Shown here: positions 49,936 through 57,549 of the stretch, piece after piece
Numbering within the stretch: the first letter of the stretch is position 1
Layout of the letters: the number at the start of each line of letters is the position of its first letter
Assembly (NCBI RefSeq): GCF_019207025.1
Contig: NZ_JAEEGC010000037.1
Location: forward strand, 83,316 to 147,315
From: Clostridium thailandense
GTDB lineage: Bacteria > Bacillota > Clostridia > Clostridiales > Clostridiaceae
Length of the DNA: 64,000 nucleotides
Direction of reading: 5' to 3'
Made by a program: the position numbers and the translations under genes
The notes under the pieces: model-generated
The model's database searches: none
Seen by the model: the letters and a program-made list of their open reading frames with translations, nothing else
What the model was told of the DNA's origin: nothing

Positions 49936-50036
49936 TTTTTCACCTCTCTTTTTGGGAAAACAAAAAAGAGCATTTCTGCTCTCAATGCTGCATAGTATAA
50001 GAAATTTATGAACTTTAACTTAGCAATTGTCTAATA

Positions 50037-50399
50037 TTAATTTTTATGCTCAACATATTCAACTATAGTACCATCTAAATGTTTTACAGTCATATTCATT
50101 CCTGTTGGAACTTCCTTTAAATCTCTAATAACTGTAGCACCATTATTTAATAAAAAGTTTTTGAATTCAATAATGGAATCAACTAAAAATGTTGCTTGGG
50201 TATCCCTAAATGGCTTTAATGCTTCATCAGAACCAGCAAGAATTAAAATATTTCCTATTTGTGCTAATTCTAAATTTACCTGAGAATACTTAAATCTCAA
50301 ATTACATTTTTCATTTAGGACTTTTTCGTAAAATTCTATTGATTGCTCAATATTATGTACATAAAACCTATTTAAAGTCTGTTTTATTTGCATTATCAT
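50037..50399 (-). CDS. VOC-family (glyoxalase-like) protein
   Basis: 120 aa, one VOC unit: RFYVHNIEQSIEFYEKVL at the start and MTVKHLDGTIVEYVEHK at the end. Metal-ligand positions (first His/Gln and final Glu) are only partly conserved. VOC proteins include glyoxalases, dioxygenases and antibiotic-binding resistance proteins. It lies between large terminase and portal genes, where phages carry morons. Function uncertain. Confidence 0.75.
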   Translation of the reverse strand: MIMQIKQTLNRFYVHNIEQSIEFYEKVLNEKCNLRFKYSQVNLELAQIGNILILAGSDEALKPFRDTQATFLVDSIIEFKNFLLNNGATVIRDLKEVPTGMNMTVKHLDGTIVEYVEHKN

Positions 50400-50484
50400 T
50401 CCTCCCTAAAATGCGTAATATTTTACTATTTCAACCTAGCTTATAAATATATTTTACCACAAAACACCAAATTAATTAGCCTTT

Positions 50485-52146
50485 TTAATAAGTGTATACC
50501 TCAAGATCAACCTCTTCATTTTCTCCGCTATCCTCCAATTCACCTCCAGCACACATAGCTGCTATAAAAGCTTTAAATCCATCTGTTTTTCTGCTCTTAG
50601 GTTCTATCTTTCCAAAGCTTACATTGTCATGAGCCTCCTGCTTCTTACAAGAATTATTTGTATACCACCTCATTAATGGGTTGTCTCCCCAAATTATATT
50701 ATGATTTGTAAATAAGCTTGTCACCGTTGGAGCAATTAACATTTCATTACTTGGTCTTGTAAGCTTTATGTTATTAGCTCCTTGTTTATCTGTATCAAAT
50801 CCAACTGCTTTAAGAGCTTTAGCTAATAAAGTATATCTGTAATTGTCCATTCCAAGGGTAGTTATATTGTATATCTGACCTTTTTCTGCAAGCCACTCGG
50901 CAGGAATGTCTGGAGATATCTCTGGCCCCTCAATAAATGTTAACAAACCTCTTTCCTCCCACTCTTTTAATGGTGCCTTAATTCTTCCTAAATCCGCTGA
51001 CTCTTTACATACCCATGAGTGAGTTATCCAATAATAATTACCCTTAAATAAGAATAACAACCCTGCTGCTACAAAGTCAGTTGTTTTTGCATAGTCTATA
51101 CCAGCTACACATGTAAAGCCTGATAAATCCGGCATTTCCTTATTAGTTTCTAATATGTTTTCCCATGAAGTAACTTCTACATCTTTATTACCTTGAGGCA
51201 TATTCATTCTTTTAGTGGCAAAGGATGAATTACCTATAGGATCTAGAAGATAATCTCCAAATTCAATTTGAAGTTCATGTTGCAATATTGGGAAAAACGG
51301 TAAACTTGGATTAGCTTTAGGCCACTTTTTCTTATCTTTAATTTCTTTCTTATCATCAAGCTTACAAATAAAAGGCAGTGTACCATTGTCAGGTATTTCA
51401 CCTTTTAAAATTAATTCACTTTTAGATATTAAAGTATCTAGCGGACCATCTCTTACATCTCCGTTTGTTGTTATAATTGTCCTTCTAGGATGAGCTTTTT
51501 TACCTAAACCAGTGGTTGCAACATCAACAAGCTTCATAGATTCATAGGCATGGTATTCATCAAAATCAACCTTACCTGGTCTTCCTCCATCCTTTGACTT
51601 AACTCCGCTTGTACGAAACTTTAGTCGTGATTTAGTTTTCAAATTTGTAATTTCTTCTTTGTTCCAATAAAAGTGATTTTTTAATTTTATCTTGTTATCC
51701 TCAAGCACATTATAAACATCTTCAAATGTTGTCTTCGCCTGATCCTCAGCCATAGCAAATATATCTATAAAGTAATACCTAACACCATTTATCGGAGTTA
51801 ATAAACAAAAGTCCTCAAAAGCTAGGTATCCATTCTTACCAGCTCCACGGCCAACTAAAATAAAAAGCACTGGCCATCTTAACTGTCCATTTTCTCTGTA
51901 TACACAATTATGCAACGCAAAGCAAAACTTTTCCCAGTCTAAAAGTTCATATGGAAAATACTTTTGTAAACCAAGATATTTTTTTAACTGCTCTTCATTT
52001 ACAGACAATTCCTCTTCTCTAAAACATTTTTCAACATAATCACATAGTAATAGCTGCTCTTCACAAACCTCGATTTCTCCACTTCTAACAAAATCAATAT
52101 AGTTTTGTATTTCAGGGATTAAGCTACAATTCGTCATCTTCATCAC
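50485..52146 (-). CDS. terL: Phage terminase large subunit
   Basis: 553 aa, full length. ATPase Walker A-like VLFILVGRGAGKNGYLAF, Walker B region GVRYYFIDIF, coupling segment TTNGDVRDGPLD, and nuclease acidic residues in TCVAGIDYAKTTDFVAAG. It packages DNA into proheads. It overlaps the small-subunit gene by 23 nt. One of the few intact phage structural genes here. Confidence 0.92.
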   Translation of the reverse strand: MMKMTNCSLIPEIQNYIDFVRSGEIEVCEEQLLLCDYVEKCFREEELSVNEEQLKKYLGLQKYFPYELLDWEKFCFALHNCVYRENGQLRWPVLFILVGRGAGKNGYLAFEDFCLLTPINGVRYYFIDIFAMAEDQAKTTFEDVYNVLEDNKIKLKNHFYWNKEEITNLKTKSRLKFRTSGVKSKDGGRPGKVDFDEYHAYESMKLVDVATTGLGKKAHPRRTIITTNGDVRDGPLDTLISKSELILKGEIPDNGTLPFICKLDDKKEIKDKKKWPKANPSLPFFPILQHELQIEFGDYLLDPIGNSSFATKRMNMPQGNKDVEVTSWENILETNKEMPDLSGFTCVAGIDYAKTTDFVAAGLLFLFKGNYYWITHSWVCKESADLGRIKAPLKEWEERGLLTFIEGPEISPDIPAEWLAEKGQIYNITTLGMDNYRYTLLAKALKAVGFDTDKQGANNIKLTRPSNEMLIAPTVTSLFTNHNIIWGDNPLMRWYTNNSCKKQEAHDNVSFGKIEPKSRKTDGFKAFIAAMCAGGELEDSGENEEVDLEVYTY

Positions 52147-52429
52147 TTACTGTATTTTCAACTGTCAATCCCAGCTGCTTAAGAATAGCTAACTTTTGTT
52201 TATTACAATTTATTGCAGTTTTAATTGATGGATTCTCTTTCTCGATAATTCCTGAAGAGGATCTTGCTTTAACTATATGACCACGAGCTTTAATATCTTT
52301 CTGTGCAATTTTTTCTCGCTCATAATAATTAGCATAATCATCAATCAAGATTAAAAAATGGTCTACATTAGCACCTTTATTTTCTAATTGTTTTATTAAT
52401 GATTCTTTTATACTTTTTGAACTCGCCAT
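52124..52429 (-). CDS. terS: P27-family terminase small subunit
   Basis: 101 aa. Helical protein (SIKESLIKQLENKGANVDHFLILIDDYANYYERE) ending NPSIKTAINCNKQKLAILKQLGLT, typical of P27-type small terminases. It recognises the packaging site. It lies between the likely cos region and the large subunit gene; AAAGGAG precedes the ATG. Confidence 0.82.
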   Translation of the reverse strand: MASSKSIKESLIKQLENKGANVDHFLILIDDYANYYEREKIAQKDIKARGHIVKARSSSGIIEKENPSIKTAINCNKQKLAILKQLGLTVENTVSDEDDEL

Positions 52430-52489
52430 TATTTTCTCCTTTCATAAATTTTTTCTCACATGCGAGACAAATCGGTTTTGTCTTCCCTT

Positions 52490-52545
52490 TTACCCGTTCT
52501 TCCAGTCCCCAGAGTTTTTTCATTTTTTTGACCCGGGGGGCCTAC
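52490..52545. other. Candidate phage cos site
   Basis: A GC-rich block in AT-rich phage DNA: minus strand GGCCCCCCGGGTCAAAAAAA, then CTCTGGGGACTGGAAGAACGGG. It lies between HNH and small terminase genes, where cos sites of HK97-like Firmicute phages occur. Confidence 0.5.
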
Positions 52546-52862
52546 CATCTTTCCACATTTAATTGTGGCTTAGGTTTATTCTTTAACTTCTCTGGATGCT
52601 CTTCATCATGGCAGCTGTTGCATAAAGATATTAAGTTATCTAAATCTAATGCTAACTCTGGATATTTCTTTATATGCTTTCTATGATGAACACAGTTGGC
52701 TTGACTGAATAGCCCTCTATCCTTACACTTCTGACATTCGTTGTTGTCTCTGTCTAAAGCTTCTCTTCTTTTATTTAACCAAAGGATTGAATTATAAAAA
52801 GCCTTGATATTCTTATGTTGTATCAAAGCTTTTATCCACTGAATAACTTCAGTACTATTCAT
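52542..52862 (-). CDS. Phage HNH endonuclease
   Basis: 106 aa from the ATG with AAGGTG upstream; an earlier frame start would overlap the previous gene. HNH/zinc motif: CQKCKDRGLFSQANCVHHRKHI, LDNLISLCNSCHDEEH. HNH proteins next to terminase assist cos cleavage in HK97-like phages. Confidence 0.88.
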   Translation of the reverse strand: MNSTEVIQWIKALIQHKNIKAFYNSILWLNKRREALDRDNNECQKCKDRGLFSQANCVHHRKHIKKYPELALDLDNLISLCNSCHDEEHPEKLKNKPKPQLNVERW

Positions 52863-52872
52863 ATTCTTCACC

Positions 52873-53352
52873 TTATATTGGACTAGTCTTAGCCTCAACT
52901 TCCTTTTCTTTTAGCTTTGTAAGCTTCTTATCATTCTCTACCCTGTAAGGATCTTCTTTCCACTGAGCTTTATCTCTATTGTTAAGCCAATACTTTTGTG
53001 CATTTAAGTCAGGCCCTTTATACTTTTTAACCGACTTTATAAGAACATCCTCTTTAACCAATACTGTCCGACCATCCTCAGCTAAGACTTCCTCTTTAAC
53101 CTTAGTTGGTACTTCCTCATAATATTTATATCCAGTACAGCATTTAAATAGTGCTTCAACTACCTTTTGATTTCTTCTATCTTTTCCTTGAGCAATTGCG
53201 GTTTTTAGGTCTGAATTTTGCGTTTTATATCGCCTAAAAGTTGAGTAACTCATACCTATTTTTTCGGCTATTTCCTTATCAGTTAAACCATCTGAAACCA
53301 TTGATTCTACAAGGCTCAAGCTATCTTTAATAAGTTCCTCATTTGACTTCAT
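52873..53352 (-). CDS. Phage terminase-associated HTH protein
   Basis: 159 aa. N-terminal HTH (LTDKEIAEKIGMSYSTFRRYKTQNSDL) like small terminases of other families, with a charged C-terminus (NAQKYWLNNRDKAQWKEDP). A second small-terminase-like or DNA-binding protein upstream of HNH. The exact role is unclear. Confidence 0.7.
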   Translation of the reverse strand: MKSNEELIKDSLSLVESMVSDGLTDKEIAEKIGMSYSTFRRYKTQNSDLKTAIAQGKDRRNQKVVEALFKCCTGYKYYEEVPTKVKEEVLAEDGRTVLVKEDVLIKSVKKYKGPDLNAQKYWLNNRDKAQWKEDPYRVENDKKLTKLKEKEVEAKTSPI

Positions 53353-53368
53353 CCTTCACCTCCAAAAA

Positions 53369-53405
53369 TGAGCACTTGCTATGAGATGGTGTGCTCACTT
53401 TTTTG
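53369..53405. terminator. Hairpin terminator upstream of the packaging genes
   Basis: TGAGCAC ... GTGCTCA with flanking A and T runs. It can stop transcription on either strand. Confidence 0.7.
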
Positions 53406-53644
53406 TATATTTCCCTAAGCTTCAAATTGCCTTATTTTTTTGTATTTTTATTTAAAATACTTATTTCCTCCTCATCCATTGATATATCTAACTTAAGATA
53501 CATCTTTACTTACTTTCATTAATAGGTAATAACATGGTGAATTACTTATACTATTTTTATCCCACATATATTAGTAATAATTTTTTATAAATTATATAAA
53601 TAAGCACCATTTTATTTTTTACCTAAAATAGCCCAAATAAAAAA

Positions 53645-54352
53645 TCAAATATCAGAATCCGCTATCAAAGCTGCATTGATTTTCATCTTCTCTTTTATCC
53701 TCAAATACCTTTTAGTTTCCTCTATACTTTGATGATTTAATGCAACTCTTACTTGTTCCAGATCCTTATTTGATTCCTCATATATTTTCGTAGCATATGT
53801 TTTTCTTAAACTATGTCCAGATATATTCTTAATGCCAACACTTTTACCTACCTCTTTTAGCAATGCACTAAAAGATTTTTGACTTATATGTTCATTTCCA
53901 TTTCCCTTACTAGATGGAAATGCATACTCAGATCTTCTTTTTCCTCTACAATATTCTCTTAAATATCTCTCCAAGTTTTTTCCAACTGGAGCCTCTCTTG
54001 GTGCAGGCTTTTTCTTGTTAGGATTTTTTATTAAGGTAGTTTTCCATTGTTCATATTGTTTACTTTCTTGAATAACAAAACATTCATTATCTAAAGCATC
54101 TTTTATCTGTCCGATTGTAAGACCCACAAGATCTCCTAGCCTATATCCTGTAGTTCTCCCCAATATAAAAAGCATTAAGTTTCTTTCTTTATTTCTCTCA
54201 CTATATTCAGCTAGTTTTTCTTTAAATTTCTCATACTTTTGAGATGGAATAGGACTAGACGTTCCTTTTTCCCAGTCTCTAATTCTCTCTTCCATTAATT
54301 CACCTGCTTTATCGCTCCTTTCTTTTATCGTGGTTTTAGGATATATGTACAT
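53645..54352 (-). CDS. Tyrosine recombinase (phage integrase-like)
   Basis: 235 aa. Catalytic residues in order: Arg in TTGYRLGDLVGL, His/Arg in ISGHSLRKTYAT, His in LNHQSIEE and Tyr in TKRYLRIKE. It lacks the long N-terminal arm-binding and SAM-like domains of full integrases, so it is short. It could be the recombinase for the tRNA-Leu site or a recombinase of another type. Its 5' end and upstream DNA are repeated at 56458-56650. Confidence 0.85.
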   Translation of the reverse strand: MYIYPKTTIKERSDKAGELMEERIRDWEKGTSSPIPSQKYEKFKEKLAEYSERNKERNLMLFILGRTTGYRLGDLVGLTIGQIKDALDNECFVIQESKQYEQWKTTLIKNPNKKKPAPREAPVGKNLERYLREYCRGKRRSEYAFPSSKGNGNEHISQKSFSALLKEVGKSVGIKNISGHSLRKTYATKIYEESNKDLEQVRVALNHQSIEETKRYLRIKEKMKINAALIADSDI

Positions 54353-54510
54353 ACCGTTTGTATTACGCTTTTATCTGTTTATTTTTATATATAGATATTA
54401 AAATGTATTCTTGAAAAAATAACTAAAAACGCCCCAAAATTCAAACATGAATAATGCGGTGTTCCAGTAGATTATTTGATTTTTATAGTTAAGTCAGTAA
54501 ATAAGAACAT
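54325..54510. repeat. Direct repeat containing the recombinase 5' end, copy 1
   Basis: Shares long stretches with 56458-56650, e.g. TATCGTGGTTTTA.GATATATG, then AACTAAAAAC.CCCCAAAATTC and GAATAATGCGGTGTTCCAG. About 180 bp with scattered differences. Confidence 0.8.
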
Positions 54511-54540
54511 CATGAATCTATATTATCATAGCAATCTCAT

Positions 54541-55164
54541 TCATATAATTCTACAAGGATATTTTATAAAGCAGTATTGTTTCAAGTCTATCCCTTCTTT
54601 TTCTATAGTTTTGACTAGCTTAAAACCAAAGTGTTCATATATTGGTATATTACTCTGATTATTTGACTCTAAAATTAGAGGCAAATTATTTTCATTACAA
54701 TAACTTAATGTTGGTGTAATCAATTTTCTAAAAATCCCTCTCCCCCGCTCCTCATTTGCAATTGCAATTGCTTTAATATAATAATAATTACCTTTAATGA
54801 ATTCTTTTTGCCATTTTAAATCAATAACCGTTAATGCACTTTTTAAGTTTGCTGAATACGTATTAAAATCTTTTTTTCCAAGAGCACGAAATACTCTAGG
54901 ACTTGCCATTAAATTTAAGATTAGAGTTTTAAAGCTCTTATAATTCTTTTTTTCATATCCTATTAATACAGAATTAAGCTTATCATCTGAACTAAATACT
55001 TCTATTGTTTTTTCAAAAATAGGCAATTGAATCATAAATAGATTTTCTAAAAATAGTTTCTTATTATCTATTCCTTTTGTCTCCATAGCAATCAAAGGAT
55101 CATTGATAAAACAATTTGTTAAAAGTCTAGCTATTAACTCAGTATGATTTTTATTTACTTTTAT
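54541..55164 (-). CDS. GNAT acetyltransferase, start codon lost or non-standard
   Basis: 207 aa if translated from ATA at 55164, which has GGAGG 10 nt upstream; the frame is open from there (IKVNKNHTELIARLLTNCFIN), while the first standard starts are TTG or ATG within the domain. C-terminal GNAT motifs: YIKAIAIANEERGRGIFRKLI and IYEHFGFKLVKTI. The ATG may have mutated to ATA. Substrate unknown. It is a cargo gene among phage remnants. Confidence 0.65.
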   Translation of the reverse strand: MKVNKNHTELIARLLTNCFINDPLIAMETKGIDNKKLFLENLFMIQLPIFEKTIEVFSSDDKLNSVLIGYEKKNYKSFKTLILNLMASPRVFRALGKKDFNTYSANLKSALTVIDLKWQKEFIKGNYYYIKAIAIANEERGRGIFRKLITPTLSYCNENNLPLILESNNQSNIPIYEHFGFKLVKTIEKEGIDLKQYCFIKYPCRII

Positions 55165-55571
55165 CGCACTAATCCCTCCTCGTATAATAATAGTAACAAT
55201 ATAATATCTTTATCATCACTATTTAATTTGTGCATAATAAATTACAACTTGGCCCTAAACATATAGAAATTATAACACATTTGTAATATTATTACACAAC
55301 AGTTTGCAATAAAGGAATAAGTACTTCTTTTTTTTCAAACACCGCATTATTTCATTTTCAAAGAACATTCATATATTTAGATTTATAGATTAATACATAT
55401 TATTTTCATGATGTTTAACTATCTTAAATTTACGATAATTAGATATTCGCTTTGAATTATGCAATAAAAAAATTTCAGAAATATTTTTTCACTTTTATGA
55501 GTTACTTATCTATTTACTTCGTATAAACACATGAGAAGAAAAATATTTATAAATTTTAGGAGGTATTTCTT
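55165..55571. other. Divergent intergenic region
   Basis: AT-rich, no gene. Contains AACACCGCATTATTTCA (55339-55355), the inverse of the motif in the 54325-54510 repeat and also present near 56376. Promoters of the leader-peptide gene (plus) and acetyltransferase (minus) must lie here. Confidence 0.4.
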
Positions 55572-55802
55572 ATGTCAACAGAAAATTTCAAATCAAATGA
55601 AGGTTTAATTTCAGACGATCAACTTGAAAATATTTCAGGAGGTACTAACCCACCTGATAACTGTCATCATGTAGTAGATATCCGATGCAAAATTAATGAG
55701 TGTAAATGTTTTACGACTACTATAGTATTTATAGATGGCCACCATCATCTTAAATTTACTTGTCCTACATATGGTGATGGTATAATGACTGCATATGATT
55801 AA
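55572..55802 (+). CDS. Double-glycine-leader peptide (candidate bacteriocin/RiPP precursor)
   Basis: 76 aa. Leader with LISDDQLENISGG, the double-glycine motif cut by C39-peptidase transporters, with cleavage predicted after Gly24. The 52-residue core has five Cys (31, 39, 44, 46, 64) and a HHH run, suggesting disulfides, thioethers or metal binding. A perfect AGGAGG lies before the ATG and a palindromic terminator follows. No transporter, modification enzyme or immunity gene is in the window. Oriented against the phage genes. Confidence 0.75.
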   Translation: MSTENFKSNEGLISDDQLENISGGTNPPDNCHHVVDIRCKINECKCFTTTIVFIDGHHHLKFTCPTYGDGIMTAYD

Positions 55803-55852
55803 TAATACACAAAATCCCAAATTTCCCTAACAGGCAACATTTTTAACAATGC

Positions 55853-55880
55853 GGATGAAGTTTAAACTTCATCCTTTTTA
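55853..55880 (+). terminator. Terminator of the leader-peptide gene
   Basis: Perfect palindrome GGATGAAGTTTAAACTTCATCC followed by TTTTTA. Confidence 0.9.
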
Positions 55881-55910
55881 ATTATCATGTTACCTTCTCA
55901 TTAATTTCAT

Positions 55911-56313
55911 AATGTATCATGAATCACTGCATATTCTCTTTTCTAAACTGAAGGTTATCTCTCTTCTTTTTTGCCACCTACATCACCTCACCTGCTTTAC
56001 TCTTCCTCGTACTTTTCTATACACATGCCCTTCTTCCATAAGCCTTTTTATGCTATCAAAATCATTTTCTTGGGAATTGTCAATAACTAATGCTTTGAAT
56101 TCCTCTGGCTGCTTTTCCTTAAGAATATCTTTTACCTTCATACTTTCACCTACCTTTTACATAAAATAAAAAGAGCTAGAATACTCTAGCCCTTTCAGCT
56201 GCCACCAATTTGTAATCCCTGTTGGTGCACATCCATTTTTATTTTCATGATATCATTATACTAATACTTCATATGTGTTGATCGGTCACTATAAGGCCAC
56301 TACTCCGCCATTT
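55911..56313. repeat. Duplicated phage segment, copy A (uninterrupted)
   Basis: About 400 bp repeated at 57286-57549 plus 59451-59575. It carries two tiny minus-strand genes, a small hairpin (GAGCTAGAATACTCTAGC, 56172-56189), and a non-coding tail. In copy B the hairpin is replaced by an IS1182-family element. Confidence 0.85.
55983..56141 (-). CDS. Small phage protein, copy A
   Basis: 52 aa starting MKVKDILKEKQPEEFKALVI, ending RLMEEGHVYRKVRGRVKQVR. A helical, charged protein with AGGTGAAAGT before the ATG. It has a near-identical copy at 57357-57518. It is followed by a possible 17-aa peptide from GTG. Function unknown; typical of small genes between ArpU and packaging genes. Confidence 0.65.
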   Translation of the reverse strand: MKVKDILKEKQPEEFKALVIDNSQENDFDSIKRLMEEGHVYRKVRGRVKQVR

Positions 56314-56457
56314 AAATTAAGCAAAATGCTAATTCCATATTGTCTTTAAATAATTGAAAGTTTTCATACTATTTTTTTCACCGCATTATTCAGTTGTCAA
56401 AGATCATTATTCGTATTTTTAAATTTAAAAGTTACGTCGCTTTATTTTCAATATATA

Positions 56458-56650
56458 CATATATCGTGGTTTTAAGATATATGTATATACTATTGGGAAT
56501 ACGTATCCATCTATATATTTTTATATACAGATAATCAAATTTAATTCCTTGAAAAATTAACTAAAAACACCCCAAAATTCTAACCTGAATAATGCGGTGT
56601 TCCAGTAAATTATTCGTTTTTTACAGTTGCGTCGTTAAATAAGAATATTA
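56458..56650. repeat. Direct repeat containing the recombinase 5' end, copy 2
   Basis: Partner of 54325-54510. It includes the first codons of a recombinase gene (minus strand MYIYLKTTI) but nothing of the rest, so the second gene was lost by deletion. Confidence 0.75.
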
Positions 56651-56676
56651 CGTAATACATATACATTAACAAGAAC

Positions 56677-56871
56677 TCATTTACTTAATTGAAACAATTC
56701 TTCTACTGATGTACCTAAACATTTTGCTAAATTCATTGCTAATTCTAATGTGGGGTCATATTTATTATTTTCAATTGCATTGATTGTCTGTCTTGTAACG
56801 TTAACTAAATTTGCTAAGTCTTCTTGTGTTAATTTATTTTGTTTTCTTAATTCTTTTATTCTATTTTCCAT
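56677..56871 (-). CDS. XRE-family transcriptional regulator
   Basis: 64 aa, one HTH domain: RKQNKLTQEDLANLVNVTRQTINAIENNKYDP. Small regulators of this form are usually paired with a membrane protein gene, as here (8-nt gap). The likely target is the palindromic operator at 57231-57254. Confidence 0.88.
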   Translation of the reverse strand: MENRIKELRKQNKLTQEDLANLVNVTRQTINAIENNKYDPTLELAMNLAKCLGTSVEELFQLSK

Positions 56872-56879
56872 ATTTAAAT

Positions 56880-57173
56880 CTACTTAAAAAACAATAAAAG
56901 AATGCCACCAAAAATGATAACTGTAATTACACTTAATGCCATCATATTTAAGTTCTTTTTACTGTTTTTATCTCCCGTTTTCATAATGTAAACTTGTTGC
57001 ATTATTAATACTACAAGAACTTGTAGAATAAATACAATCATCGGAAATGTTTGCCCCATTCCCTTAATATAATTTACAACTCCCCAAATAAATAAAACTA
57101 CAGCAGTAAATATCCAAGAAATCTTGATTGCCTTTAATGTAAGAGACCTTTCCATTTCATCTTGTTTTCTCAT
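56880..57173 (-). CDS. Three-helix membrane protein paired with the XRE regulator
   Basis: 97 aa with three hydrophobic helices (about 14-35, 42-65, 76-96) and a charged N-terminus. First gene of a two-gene operon with the XRE regulator. Resembles small membrane partners of XRE-type regulators; function unknown, possibly stress sensing or immunity. Confidence 0.75.
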   Translation of the reverse strand: MRKQDEMERSLTLKAIKISWIFTAVVLFIWGVVNYIKGMGQTFPMIVFILQVLVVLIMQQVYIMKTGDKNSKKNLNMMALSVITVIIFGGILLLFFK

Positions 57174-57211
57174 AACTCAACCTCCAAATGTCAAAACTTT
57201 TTTACATTTTA

Positions 57212-57254
57212 ATTATATCAAAAGTGATCTAAATGTCAATACTATTTGACATTT
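57212..57254 (-). promoter_or_regulatory. Promoter and operator of the XRE operon
   Basis: Minus-strand TTGACA, 16-nt spacer, TATAAT. The -35 lies within the palindrome AAATGTCAA-TAGTAT-TTGACATTT form at 57231-57254, and a third half-site AAATGTCAA is at 57185-57193. Autoregulation is expected. Confidence 0.75.
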
Positions 57255-57285
57255 TCTATAACGATACCAAGTTGAGTATTTATTA

Positions 57286-57549
57286 ATGTGTCACGAATCA
57301 CTGCATATTCTCTTTTCTAAACTGAAGGTTATTGCTCTTCTTTTTTGCCACCTACATCACCTCACCTGCTTTACTCTTCCTCGTACTTTTCTATACACAT
57401 GCCCTTCTTCCATAAGCCTTCTTATGCTATCAAAATCATTTTCTTCAAAATCATTATTAGTAATTAATGCTTTGAATTCCTCTGGCTGCTTTTCTTTAAG
57501 AATATCTTTTACCTTCATACTTTCACCTACCTTTTACATAAAATAAAAA
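57286..57549. repeat. Duplicated phage segment, copy B, left part
   Basis: Matches 55911-56171; the right part (59451-59575) matches 56190-56313. The two parts are split by the IS1182-family element. Confidence 0.85.
57357..57518 (-). CDS. Small phage protein, copy B
   Basis: 53 aa, nearly the same as the 55983-56141 product but with ITNNDFEENDF in place of VIDNSQENDF and one extra residue. Same ribosome-binding site. The IS lies 31 bp upstream, so its expression may have changed. Confidence 0.6.
   Translation of the reverse strand: MKVKDILKEKQPEEFKALITNNDFEENDFDSIRRLMEEGHVYRKVRGRVKQVR

Noticed and set aside
52440..52525. Small CxxC peptide gene (minus strand MKKLWGLEERVKG)
   Set aside because: No ribosome-binding site, and it overlaps the likely cos region and the small terminase start; the open frame is probably fortuitous.
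55912..56169. Plus-strand frames in the duplicated segments (also 57286-57546)
   Set aside because: They run antisense to small phage genes with good ribosome-binding sites and have none of their own.
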